Shown one piece after another: positions 8,825 through 16,877 of a stretch of DNA of 64,000 nucleotides. Made by a program: the position numbers and the translations under genes. The stretch is from the NCBI GenBank assembly GCA_022360655.1, contig JAKSCK010000048.1:38674-102673 (forward strand), read 5' to 3'. Origin of the DNA: Spirochaetales bacterium. GTDB lineage: Bacteria; Spirochaetota; Spirochaetia; DSM-2461. The notes below the pieces were generated by a model. The model was not told the DNA's origin and did no database searches. It saw only the letters and a program-made list of their open reading frames with translations. Each line of letters begins with the position of its first letter. Position 1 is the stretch's first letter.

Positions 8825-9694
8825 TCAAGGGAGTGTAATTTTTTCTGAGATGGAAAGATGAGAAAAACGATACGGAGCTGTATGCTGCGCACCATCAAAG
8901 AGAACCACATGAATGTACTCAATGTCGCTTAATTCAATATCATCCAGAAAATTTTGCGCCGTCAGAGTGCACGTGTTGGTGCCTGTCCTATCAAAAATTC
9001 CACTTCCTCCATTCAGAAAAGGCTGAATGGAATTCGTGTCAAAGTTCAGGAAAGAAGAAGAACTCGAAAGATACCGATCCTGATCGTCAAAGACATCAAT
9101 CACTCCAGAATACACATTGTTGTCATTCACCCGAAAACGCACTTCTAGATTGGTATCATTGACCTGAGCCACCACGTCCGTGGCCCGTTGAAGGGCAGGA
9201 GTATAAGAAGAAGTAGGAATCTGACGAGAATCTTCTGTGTAGCAATAACGCTTCTCATTGGGAGCATCTTGTCCTGGTGCAGTTATTTCGATAGTGGCAT
9301 AGTCTTTTGCCCCAGTTGAGGATGTCACTTCAACATCCCATTTACCAAGATCCAATTGGTGGCCTAAGTTCTCCACCCACATCCGATTCGCTGTAAAAGT
9401 GCGCCTGGACGCATCAAACTCTTTTCGGATTTGGTCCTCGTCCCACTCCCAATATGATCCATTGGGTGCAGTGATTCGTATCTTGTACAAATCGTCAACC
9501 TGAAGATTTTTCTGATCAAAAAGAATCTCCATTGAAGTAAAGGCGGAAGCTGAAGAGAACAAACTGGGCCAATAGCTAAAGGGGATGTTCTCACACTTCC
9601 AGCGAACATCCTGTATGGAAACAGTCACATCTGGTTTGAAGAAGCATCCACCCAACAAAAGGGACAACAAGAGAACACAATGCACTTTTTTCAT
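8825..9694 (-). CDS. Lipoprotein of unknown function
   Basis: A 289-residue protein with a short signal peptide and lipobox (LLGGC, Cys17). The mature part looks beta-rich with two similar segments: ITAPNGSYWEWDEDQ / VEVTSSTGAKDYATIEITAP and later FRVNDNNVYSGVIDVFDDQ, which suggests Ig-like or jelly-roll modules. It contains no catalytic motif that I recognise. It is monocistronic, with its upstream region shared with the structured GC-rich segment after glmS. Confidence 0.65.
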   Translation of the reverse strand: MKKVHCVLLLSLLLGGCFFKPDVTVSIQDVRWKCENIPFSYWPSLFSSASAFTSMEILFDQKNLQVDDLYKIRITAPNGSYWEWDEDQIRKEFDASRRTFTANRMWVENLGHQLDLGKWDVEVTSSTGAKDYATIEITAPGQDAPNEKRYCYTEDSRQIPTSSYTPALQRATDVVAQVNDTNLEVRFRVNDNNVYSGVIDVFDDQDRYLSSSSSFLNFDTNSIQPFLNGGSGIFDRTGTNTCTLTAQNFLDDIELSDIEYIHVVLFDGAQHTAPYRFSHLSISEKITLP

Positions 9695-9842
9695 AGAATA
9701 CCTTTTCTATTTATTTCATTAAAATTGATTGAACTCTTTCCTTTCAGGAACAGCTCAGAAATTATACACAGAAATACCCTCTTCTTATTCAAGAATCTTC
9801 ATGAAATTGAAAGAGCTCCGATATTTTGTCAGGGAACGGCGC
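9695..9842. other. Intergenic region, no gene
   Basis: About 150 AT-rich bases upstream of the 8825-9694 lipoprotein gene, presumably holding its promoter. No coding frame is supported on either strand. Confidence 0.5.
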
Positions 9843-10022
9843 GGGTGCCGGGACACCCAGTGGAAGGAAGGGACTGTCACATGTTCTGGGCTGTTTGCGG
9901 CAGGGATGGAAGAGGAAACCGCCCCCGGCTTGCCGGCGGCCCGGAGGTAGCCGGCAATGGAAGCCGGGGTGAGGCGGTTGGAACGAACAGCCCGGTTGGG
10001 GCCTCCTGAAGGGAGGCCCCAA
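9843..10022. other. Candidate structured RNA or complex inverted-repeat element downstream of glmS
   Basis: GC-rich, gene-free segment with nested complementary arms. CTGGGCTGTTTG (9886-9897) pairs with CGAACAGCCCGG (9984-9995) using two G-U pairs. Inside it AACCGCC (9917-9923) pairs with GGCGGTT (9973-9979), then CCCGGCTT (9924-9931) with AAGCCGGG (9961-9968), then GCCGGC (9932-9937) with GCCGGC (9950-9955). A large one-sided internal loop lies at 9898-9916. A separate hairpin TTGGGGCCTCC / GGAGGCCCCAA (9996-10022) follows and another, GGGTG/CACCC, sits at 9843-9858. It matches no RNA family that I can name. Either strand could be transcribed; the minus strand would be read through from glmS. 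Confidence 0.45.
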
Positions 10023-10051
10023 GCCGCCCAAAGTCTGTTCTCAAAAAACGC

Positions 10052-11902
10052 TTATTCGACGGTGACGCTTTTGGCGAGGTTGCGGGGTTGGTCCACGTCT
10101 CGGCCCAGTTGGAGGGCGCAGTAGTAGGCGAAGAGCTGAAGGGGGAGCACCATGTGGAAGGGGGTGAATTCTTCATCACAGGGGGGGACGGTGATGACGT
10201 CATCGGCCACGGCGGCTACGGCTTGGTCGCCTTGGGTGCAGAGGGCAATGACGGGACCTTTGCGGGCTTTGATTTCCTTCATGTTGGAGATGACTTTGTC
10301 ACGGAGGTGGTCGTCGGGAACAATGAAGAAGCTGGGGGTGCTGGGGTTGATGAGGGCAATGGGGCCATGCTTGATTTCGGCGGCGCTGTAGCCTTCTGCA
10401 TGGATGTAGGCAATTTCTTTGAGTTTGAGGGCGCCTTCTAGGGCCACGGGGAAGTTGATGCCCCGGCCCAGGAACAGGAAGCTTTCAGCGCTGTGGTATT
10501 TCTGGGCTAAGGCCTCTAGGGCGGGGGCGTTTTGGAGGATTTGGGCCAGATTGCCAGGAAGGGCGCGGAGGCCGGAGATGAAGCGTTTGCCCTGGGGCCA
10601 GGCCATGTGGCGCATGCGGGCCATTTTGAGGGTGAACAGGTAGAGGGCGGCCAGTTGGCTGGTGAAGGCTTTGGTGGAGGCCACGGCAATTTCTGGGCCG
10701 GAATGGATGTAAACGCCGCCATCGGATTCCCGGGGGATGGTGGAGCCCACCACGTTGCAGATGCCCAGCACGCGGCCGCCTTTGCGTTGAAGTTCTCGAA
10801 GGGCCATGAGAGTGTCTATGGTTTCACCGGATTGGCTGATGGCCAGATAGAGGGTGCCTTCTTCCACAAGGGGATTGCGGTAGCGAAGTTCGGAGGCCAG
10901 TTCGGTGGTGCAGGGGATGCGGGCCAGGGACTCTAAGAGGTAGGCGGCCACACGTCCGGCATAGTAGCTGGTTCCAGCGGCCAATATGACGATGCGCTTG
11001 ACGGCGAGGAGTTCCCGTTCGCTCATGTTCAGGCCACCAAGGACGGCGGCGGCCTGGGTGTCATCCAGACGGCCACTCATGGCCCGGGGGATGGAGTCCA
11101 CTTGCTCGTAGATTTCTTTGAGCATGTAGTGGTCATAGCCATCCTTTTCCATTTCTTCTAATTCCCAGCTGATGCCTTCAATGCTCTTATCAATGGGGCG
11201 GTCTTTGAGATCGGTCACATGAAAGCCTTGAGGTGTGAGGCGCACCACTTCGCCATCTTCGCAGTACACCACTTGTTTGGTGTGGGCAATCATGGCACTC
11301 ACATCGCTGGCAATGAACATTTCCCCTTCTCCCACGCCCAGAACCATGGGGGAGCCGTTGCGGGCTCCAATGATTTCATTGGGGTGCTGGGCATGCATCA
11401 CCAGAAGGCCGTAGGTTCCTTGAATCAGGGAAACAGCGGCTTTGACGGCGGATTCTAGGTTTCCGGTGTAGAAGGATTCCACCAGATGGGCCACCACTTC
11501 GGAGTCTGTATCACTGACAAATTGATGGCCTTCTTTTTCCAGGCGTTCTTTGAGGGCCATGTAGTTTTCAATGATGCCATTGTGACAGATGGCAATTTCC
11601 CCGGTGCAGTCGAGGTGGGGATGGGCGTTGACATCGGTGACTCCGCCATGGGTGGCCCAACGGGTATGACCAATGCCCCAGAAGCCGGGAAGTTCTTGGG
11701 GGACGATGGATCGCAGGGCGGCAATTTTGCCCTCTTTTTTGTAGATGCTGAGGGTGGCTTCAGAGGAATGTGGTTCTCCAGAGTTTTGTTGCCCCACACT
11801 GATTCCGGATGAGTCGTAGCCCCGATATTCCAGGCGTTTTAATCCGGAGAGGAGCATTTCTGAAGCGGCTTTTGGGCCGCAGTAACCAATAATTCCGCAC
11901 AT
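10052..11902 (-). CDS. glmS: Glutamine-fructose-6-phosphate aminotransferase (isomerizing)
   Basis: Makes glucosamine-6-phosphate from fructose-6-phosphate and glutamine, the entry to peptidoglycan and other amino-sugar polymers. The 616-residue product has the N-terminal glutaminase domain beginning MCGIIGYCG (Cys2 is the nucleophile), LEYRGYDSSG, GIGHTRWATHG and CHNGIIENY, then two SIS domains (TSYYAGRVAAYLLE; SQSGETIDTLMALRE; FLFLGRGINFPVALEGALKL), ending DQPRNLAKSVTVE as in all GlmS proteins. Only 33 bases separate it from the divergent gene at 11936, which leaves no room for a glmS ribozyme. The sequence is noticeably GC-richer than nearby genes. Product links to NagA (42.5 kb), which feeds the same pool from GlcNAc. 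Confidence 0.97.
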   Translation of the reverse strand: MCGIIGYCGPKAASEMLLSGLKRLEYRGYDSSGISVGQQNSGEPHSSEATLSIYKKEGKIAALRSIVPQELPGFWGIGHTRWATHGGVTDVNAHPHLDCTGEIAICHNGIIENYMALKERLEKEGHQFVSDTDSEVVAHLVESFYTGNLESAVKAAVSLIQGTYGLLVMHAQHPNEIIGARNGSPMVLGVGEGEMFIASDVSAMIAHTKQVVYCEDGEVVRLTPQGFHVTDLKDRPIDKSIEGISWELEEMEKDGYDHYMLKEIYEQVDSIPRAMSGRLDDTQAAAVLGGLNMSERELLAVKRIVILAAGTSYYAGRVAAYLLESLARIPCTTELASELRYRNPLVEEGTLYLAISQSGETIDTLMALRELQRKGGRVLGICNVVGSTIPRESDGGVYIHSGPEIAVASTKAFTSQLAALYLFTLKMARMRHMAWPQGKRFISGLRALPGNLAQILQNAPALEALAQKYHSAESFLFLGRGINFPVALEGALKLKEIAYIHAEGYSAAEIKHGPIALINPSTPSFFIVPDDHLRDKVISNMKEIKARKGPVIALCTQGDQAVAAVADDVITVPPCDEEFTPFHMVLPLQLFAYYCALQLGRDVDQPRNLAKSVTVE

Positions 11903-11935
11903 AAATCTCGTCCTTAGTGAAGCGGGAATGCCGCG

Positions 11936-13042
11936 ATGGTGTTCAAGAATGGTATGAACAACTCTAATTCGAATTCTGGTTTATGTAAGCTGGTTCGGGG
12001 GGCGGGTATCTGGCATTTTTCAGGTTTTCTCCGTTCCATCACCCTTTGGGGAATACTGCTTGGACTGGGAGGTGGCTGTGCTCCAGGAAAAGGCACAGCA
12101 CCTTTTGATGTGGATTTGATTCCTCCGATTCTACGTTCGGTTCAGGTGGAAGATGAACGGCATGTCCGATTGGAATTTGATGAGCCGGTGATGGTGGTTC
12201 CAGAGGAAACGGAATTGGCTCCGAGCTTGGATGTGGAAGGAACGGTATCCCAAGAGAATGGAGTGGTGGTGGCCTTTGCTGAGAATCAAGCGGTGGGAAT
12301 GCCCTATGTTCTGAGAATGGGGGTGGAGGATGCATCCGGGAACATTCTTCTCCTTCTCTGTGAGTTCACAGGGCATAATCCTCAGGTTCCAGAAATTTTG
12401 ATTAATGAGCTCAATCCGGAGGGGTCTGGAAATAACCCTGATTGTGTGGAACTGCGTGTGATGAGCAATGGTAATCTTGGCGGTTTAATACTGCGAGTGG
12501 GAACGAACCAACGGTATGACGGCCAAATTCGTTTTCCAGCTTTGGAGGTAATGGAAGGAGACTACATTGTGGTGCACACCAAGGCTGAGGGCATCCCGGA
12601 GGAAGTGGATGAATTGGGAGCTTTGGATGCTTCAGGAGGACTTTTGGCCTGTGACACGGCCCGGGATTTTTGGATGCCGGATTCTCCTGGACTTCCTGGA
12701 ACCAATGGAGCGGTGGCACTTTATGACCGAGAGGGTGGTCAGATTCTTGATGCGGTTCTCTACTCAAATCGAACCACCGATACTGATGACGAACGATTGG
12801 GATGGACGGCCGCAGGATATGATTTTGCCCAGGATTTGGCAGAAGCAGAGGAATGGGGATTAGGAGAGATTCCAGGACCTTCCGATGCCATTGCTGTGGT
12901 GGATTCATCAGCGACACGTTCTCTATGCCGTATGTCATCTCCCGTTGATACAAACACCAAGCAAGACTGGCATATTGTTCCCAATTCTCGCCTGAGTTTT
13001 GGGGAAATCAACTCTGATGAGGTGTATGAATCATCCAATTAA
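11936..13042 (+). CDS. Lipoprotein with lamin-tail-like (LTD) domain
   Basis: A 368-residue frame with an N-terminal hydrophobic stretch (FLRSITLWGILLGLGGGC) ending in a lipobox-like GGGC. The start is uncertain: ATG at 11936 or 11954, neither with a good Shine-Dalgarno. After an Ig-like segment (LRSVQVEDERHVRLEFDEPV, typical of bacterial SwmA/Big_5-type repeats), the region ILINELNPEGSGNNPDCVEL resembles the opening of a lamin-tail domain, an Ig-like fold found in many exported bacterial proteins. No enzyme motif is seen. It is divergent from glmS. Function unknown. Confidence 0.65.
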   Translation: MVFKNGMNNSNSNSGLCKLVRGAGIWHFSGFLRSITLWGILLGLGGGCAPGKGTAPFDVDLIPPILRSVQVEDERHVRLEFDEPVMVVPEETELAPSLDVEGTVSQENGVVVAFAENQAVGMPYVLRMGVEDASGNILLLLCEFTGHNPQVPEILINELNPEGSGNNPDCVELRVMSNGNLGGLILRVGTNQRYDGQIRFPALEVMEGDYIVVHTKAEGIPEEVDELGALDASGGLLACDTARDFWMPDSPGLPGTNGAVALYDREGGQILDAVLYSNRTTDTDDERLGWTAAGYDFAQDLAEAEEWGLGEIPGPSDAIAVVDSSATRSLCRMSSPVDTNTKQDWHIVPNSRLSFGEINSDEVYESSN

Positions 13043-13046
13043 ACAA

Positions 13047-13083
13047 ACGGTCTCCATCATTCATGAGAAAAGATGGAGACCGT
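13047..13083. terminator. Hairpin between convergent genes
   Basis: Perfect 12-bp arms ACGGTCTCCATC (13047-13058) and GATGGAGACCGT (13072-13083) lying between the ends of the lipoprotein gene and trxA. No T-run, so it may act as a two-way hairpin boundary. Confidence 0.6.
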
Positions 13084-13097
13084 CAATGATGAGCAAA

Positions 13098-13418
13098 TTA
13101 GATGAGAGATGTGAACATTTCTTCAATGGCGGCCTTGGGTATGACACCAATATTTTGGGAAACCACTTCCCCTTTGTGGAACACCATCAAGGTGGGTATG
13201 CTCTGAATATTGTGGCGGGAAGCGGTTTGAGGACATTCATCCACATTGGCTTTCACCACTTTCACCTTTCCCTCATATTGGGCAGCTAAATCCTCAATAA
13301 TGGGAGTGAGCATTCGGCAGGGCACACACCATTCTGCCCAAAAATCAATGAGCACAGGCATGGAGGATTCCATGACCTCACTCTCAAAAATCTCATCGGT
13401 TAAAATAACTTCGGACAT
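13098..13418 (-). CDS. trxA: Thioredoxin
   Basis: General dithiol-disulfide reductant of the cytoplasm. The 106-residue product has the fold hallmarks VLIDFWAEWCVPCRMLTPII, a cis-proline segment SIPTLMVFHKGEVV, and no signal peptide. The active site is CVPC rather than the usual CGPC, a variant that can change redox potential. Start ATG 13418 (or GTG 13421) follows AGGAGGAG at 13421-13428, which overlaps the last codons of the upstream gene, so the two are translated from one mRNA. Confidence 0.93.
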   Translation of the reverse strand: MSEVILTDEIFESEVMESSMPVLIDFWAEWCVPCRMLTPIIEDLAAQYEGKVKVVKANVDECPQTASRHNIQSIPTLMVFHKGEVVSQNIGVIPKAAIEEMFTSLI

Positions 13419-13426
13419 CACTCCTC

Positions 13427-14230
13427 CTAACGCCTCTTCAGATCTTTTAGCCTGAAATCATGAATCAAACCACGGATATAAGCGATGGCTCGCTCTTCTT
13501 CTGCCGTTGGCGGTTCCTCTCCTGCTGCTTGCTCACACAGATCAAGCAACTCATGAAGGAAAAATGCCGCACTGCGTATGGCTTCCTGAACCTCTTGCTC
13601 GAGTTCTTTTTTATGAACAGCAGGAGATGCAAGGGCACGACGATAACGCTCCAGCTCATCGGGAACACGGCCATTACGTGTGCTCACAAATCGCCAAAAA
13701 CGTTGTTCAATACTCATTCTATCCAATTGGCCTGCCTGGGGAAATGCCCTCCTCAGGTAGGATTCAACCGTTCCATAATACCCTTTATCAAAATGATCGA
13801 GGGCTCCATACAGCTGCCTGACTTCAAAATCAGCATCTGGATGAAAGTTAAAACTGGGATAATGATCAATACGCTGACGATATTCTCCAAGAACTCGATC
13901 CGCCAAGGTTTGCCCTTCTTCCTGACGTCGACGTGCTTCCATTCTCATTGCATCTTGGCGCTGCTTAGCCTGAGCTTTTGATTCTAAAGCATCCAATTCA
14001 CGCTGTTCTTCTGCAATGTAACGCTTGGGATCCCGTCCCATGTCCTTCGCATGACGAAAACGGTCCTCAAAAGCACCAAGAAGACCAGGATTGAGAGCGT
14101 GATCAAAAATAAGACGTTCTAATCGCGTCCGTAAATCACGAATGGCTTCCTGGGTGTTTTTGCTATGGAAGCCCTTTTTCCACTTCAACACACTCACATT
14201 ATGGTGGCGAGGCCCAGGGATGACAAGCAA
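13427..14230 (-). CDS. Helical protein of unknown function
   Basis: A 267-residue highly charged, mostly helical protein. Residues 60-110 (EEQRELDALESKAQAKQRQD onward) are coiled-coil-like. The C-terminal part has paired helices (EQRFWRFVSTRNGRVPDELE; EAIRSAAFFLHELLDLCEQA). No signal peptide or membrane helix is seen. The frame opens with TTG at 14230 after GGGGTGG; a start a few codons later is possible. It lies between ssb (24 bp upstream) and trxA (overlapping regulatory sequence), which suggests a three-gene ssb-orf-trxA operon. I do not recognise a characterised family. Confidence 0.6.
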   Translation of the reverse strand: MLVIPGPRHHNVSVLKWKKGFHSKNTQEAIRDLRTRLERLIFDHALNPGLLGAFEDRFRHAKDMGRDPKRYIAEEQRELDALESKAQAKQRQDAMRMEARRRQEEGQTLADRVLGEYRQRIDHYPSFNFHPDADFEVRQLYGALDHFDKGYYGTVESYLRRAFPQAGQLDRMSIEQRFWRFVSTRNGRVPDELERYRRALASPAVHKKELEQEVQEAIRSAAFFLHELLDLCEQAAGEEPPTAEEERAIAYIRGLIHDFRLKDLKRR

Positions 14231-14254
14231 GCCACCCCTGAATGGAGAGCAACA

Positions 14255-14635
14255 TCAATAGGCTGGTTGAGGCTCCATAGACTTTTCCTTTTTGGATGAT
14301 TGTGACCGTCCAGAGGATTTGAACTCCACATGCTCACCCACAATTAGGATGCGGGAATGGGCCATGCCAGTCTCGTCTGTCCATCGGTTCTGCTGGAGTC
14401 GTCCGACAACACGAACTCCACGACCTTTTTCTAGGTATTCGCTACAGGTATCTGCTAAACGACCCCAGACTTGAACTTCAAAAAATCCCACTTCCTCTTT
14501 GCGCTCCCCATCTTGCTTATAATACCGATTCGAAGCCACTGTGAATTTGCACACAGAGGTTCCACTTGGGGTTTTACTGGATACGGGATCTTTCGTGAGA
14601 TGACCCTCAAGTATAATGGAATTCAAACTGTTCAT
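14255..14635 (-). CDS. ssb: Single-stranded DNA-binding protein
   Basis: An OB-fold protein that coats single-stranded DNA in replication and repair. The 126-residue product begins MNSLNSIILEGHLTKDPVSS and has the conserved KFTVASNRYYK, FFEVQVWGRLADTCSEYLEK and GRGVRVVGRLQQNRW segments. The C-terminal tail is short and basic (SSKKEKSMEPQPAY) and lacks the acidic DDDIPF-type tip that recruits partners in most housekeeping SSBs, so it may be a specialised paralogue. AGGAGG lies eight bases before the ATG. Confidence 0.88.
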   Translation of the reverse strand: MNSLNSIILEGHLTKDPVSSKTPSGTSVCKFTVASNRYYKQDGERKEEVGFFEVQVWGRLADTCSEYLEKGRGVRVVGRLQQNRWTDETGMAHSRILIVGEHVEFKSSGRSQSSKKEKSMEPQPAY

Positions 14636-15080
14636 TCGTTGCCTCCTATGGCAGGGGTTTTCCTATATAACAGCAAGAGAACAGCGATTCATTCAGATTC
14701 AAATACGATTCTTGCAACATCCCACCATTCATGAACATGAAGAGAAAATAAATCCTAATTTGAATAGAAATAATGACAATCTAAGCAAAATCAGGTGTTA
14801 CGATGCTATATTTCAAGAAAATGTTGTCTTTGACGAAGAGTCTAACTCAATATGTGTTGCTATAATCAATCTGTAAATATTTCTAGTTCAATAACGATAA
14901 ATTGATGCCAAAAAGAGGAATAAAAACCTAAGAATGATGATTGCATGAAAATCTTAAACACGTTTTGAAAAAGGCTGTAGCTCTGAATATTATCAGAACT
15001 ACATATCCTTTTTTATTACGATTTTGACTGGTACCAGTCTCTCCCTACCTTGCAATTATAATTAAGGGACACAATCACAG
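14636..15080. other. AT-rich intergenic region at the edge of an AT-rich block
   Basis: About 445 bases with no supported gene. The first part carries the ssb promoter. A perfect palindrome at 15026-15039 is listed separately. Base composition drops sharply from here to about 22.3 kb. Confidence 0.5.
15026..15039. promoter_or_regulatory. 14-bp perfect palindrome, operator-like
   Basis: GACTGGTACCAGTC is its own reverse complement. It resembles the symmetrical operators of LacI/GntR-type sugar regulators. It lies 42 bases past the 3' end of the importer operon rather than at a visible promoter, so its role is unclear. Confidence 0.4.
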
Positions 15081-15914
15081 CTATTTCAACACTGAAGCTG
15101 TTGTTAATGCATTCTCAATTTTCTCACTTGCAAAAAGATAAAGGATTATAGGTGGTAAGCTACTAATAACCATAGTTGCTCCAAGGAGTCCCCATTCTGT
15201 TCCTCTCAATGTGGTAAAGTAGGTCATCGCAATGGGTAGCGAACGCATGTACTGATCATCAATTGTTATGAATGCGATGGGAAATTCATTCCAAGAATAA
15301 TTCATGAAAACAACTATTGAAGTTGTTATTATTGCAGGAATTGATACTGGTAAGATAATTCTTAAAAAAGCTTGAAAAATATTTGCTCCATCAATAAAAG
15401 CTGATTCTTCCAACTCAAAAGGAAGAGACCTAAAAAACCCATAGAAAATCATAATTGTAATTGGTAAAGCACTTGCTGAATAAACAAAAATCAATCCTGG
15501 AAAAGTATTCTTCAGTCCAGAATCTCTTAACAAGATGTACAACGATATAATAATCGTATAGACTGGTATAACTAACCCTGTTTGAAAAAACTGTATACCC
15601 CAGGTACCTCTTTTCCAATTCATTCTTGCCGCAGCATAGGCAAAAAGACTCCCAGTACCAATTGAAAGAATAACGGTTCCAACTGTGTAAGTAAAACTAT
15701 TAATAATATACCTAGTAAGACCAAGAATTTTCACTGAGTCTATATAATTTGAAAAACTCCATTGTTGTGGTAATCCAAAAGGACTACTATAAACTTCACT
15801 CGCATTCTTAAAGGAAGTCAGTACAATCCATATCATGGGATATAGAAAAGTCATTCCCAATATAATTAATATTAAAGATATTATTGCATTCTGTATCTTT
15901 CTACCATTTATCAT
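15081..15914 (-). CDS. Sugar ABC transporter permease, MalG/UgpE-type
   Basis: An inner-membrane subunit of a carbohydrate importer, 277 residues with about six hydrophobic helices. The EAA-loop motif (EESAFIDGANIFQAFLRIIL) that docks to the ATPase is present. The start is placed at ATG 15914, preceded by AGAGGGAA and 16 bp after the previous stop; a longer frame to 15959 overlaps the upstream gene. Third gene of binding protein-permease-permease. No substrate can be read from the sequence and no ATPase gene accompanies it. Confidence 0.88.
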   Translation of the reverse strand: MINGRKIQNAIISLILIILGMTFLYPMIWIVLTSFKNASEVYSSPFGLPQQWSFSNYIDSVKILGLTRYIINSFTYTVGTVILSIGTGSLFAYAAARMNWKRGTWGIQFFQTGLVIPVYTIIISLYILLRDSGLKNTFPGLIFVYSASALPITIMIFYGFFRSLPFELEESAFIDGANIFQAFLRIILPVSIPAIITTSIVVFMNYSWNEFPIAFITIDDQYMRSLPIAMTYFTTLRGTEWGLLGATMVISSLPPIILYLFASEKIENALTTASVLK

Positions 15915-15930
15915 AGTACGAATTCCCTCT

Positions 15931-16818
15931 TTAAGTGTACTCAATTCTTTCTCTTGCAATAAATCGAGAGATCAAAGCAAAAATTATAAATCCTTGAATG
16001 GCAAATATAACCGTTATTGAGTTTGCTCCTCCAAAATCAAACAATTGAAAAGCCTTGAAATATAGATGGAAAACTACTGATCGACTAACATCTCCAGGTC
16101 CTCCATTAGTCAAGACCTGTATATGAGCAAAAGTCCCCATAGTTCCTGCTGTTATTAAAATGAGAACAAACCTAATTATCTCTTGAATTAAAGGAATAGT
16201 AATTTTTGTACTGACTTGAAGAAAACTCGCACCCTCAACTTTGGCTGCCTCATAAAAGGTATGAGGGATGGACTTAATTCCTGCATAGAAAAGAATCAGA
16301 TTAAAACCTATGTATTGCCAAATAATAACAGCAGCTATTGACCAATTTACGGTTGACAAATCAACCAACCATGTTTTAATCCAATCCTCCTTTCCAACAA
16401 GCATAAGAAGTCGGTCAAGTAATCCTTGATCAGCACGGTAAATCATGCTCCATAGTAAACAGATTACTGTTACACTCAAGATGGACGGCAAAAAGGCAAT
16501 AGTTTTAAATGCCATATTCAATTTTGAACTGTTATAACTCAGAATGAGGGCAAGCAACAGAGCAAGGGGACCTCCTAAAAAATACTGAGCCAGCATCAAT
16601 CTCCAAACATTACTAAGCGAATTCCAAAAAACTGGATCTTGTAATGTTTCAAGATAATTTTCAATACCAACAAACCCCTTCGCAATTGATCCATTATAAT
16701 CAAAGAAACTATAAAACAAAGTTGGTAGCAAAGGGTAAATAATAAATACTGAGAATAATAATATTGCAGGCAAGGTAAAAATCATTATCGAGATTTTTGA
16801 ACGTGTATGATGATCCAA
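15931..16818 (-). CDS. Sugar ABC transporter permease, MalF/UgpA-type
   Basis: A 295-residue membrane protein with six predicted helices, starting FTLPAILLFSVFIIYPLLPT after a short cytoplasmic lead, and carrying the EAA loop YEAAKVEGASFLQVSTKITI. The start codon is TTG at 16818, six bases after GGAG. Partner of the permease at 15081. A perfect hairpin lies between this gene and the binding-protein gene upstream. Confidence 0.88.
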   Translation of the reverse strand: MDHHTRSKISIMIFTLPAILLFSVFIIYPLLPTLFYSFFDYNGSIAKGFVGIENYLETLQDPVFWNSLSNVWRLMLAQYFLGGPLALLLALILSYNSSKLNMAFKTIAFLPSILSVTVICLLWSMIYRADQGLLDRLLMLVGKEDWIKTWLVDLSTVNWSIAAVIIWQYIGFNLILFYAGIKSIPHTFYEAAKVEGASFLQVSTKITIPLIQEIIRFVLILITAGTMGTFAHIQVLTNGGPGDVSRSVVFHLYFKAFQLFDFGGANSITVIFAIQGFIIFALISRFIARERIEYT

Positions 16819-16834
16819 AGCATTCTCCTGTTAA

Positions 16835-16868
16835 CATAAGGGATTCTTTTATACAAGAATCCCTTATG
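16835..16868 (-). promoter_or_regulatory. Intercistronic hairpin between binding-protein and permease genes
   Basis: Perfect 14-bp arms CATAAGGGATTCTT (16835-16848) and AAGAATCCCTTATG (16855-16868) around a six-base loop. There is no T-run, so a partial terminator or a 3'-end stabiliser of the binding-protein message is more likely than a full stop. Confidence 0.75.
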
Positions 16869-16877
16869 TCTCAATCT

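Noticed and set aside
9843..10022. RNase P, 6S, SRP or tmRNA identity for the structured segment
   Set aside because: Searched by eye for hallmark sequences (for example GGAAGGAAGCAG-type SRP loop, RNase P core, tRNA-like end) and found none; kept only as unclassified.
11903..11935. Possible glmS ribozyme upstream of glmS
   Set aside because: Only 33 bases lie between glmS and the divergent gene, far too few for the ribozyme fold.
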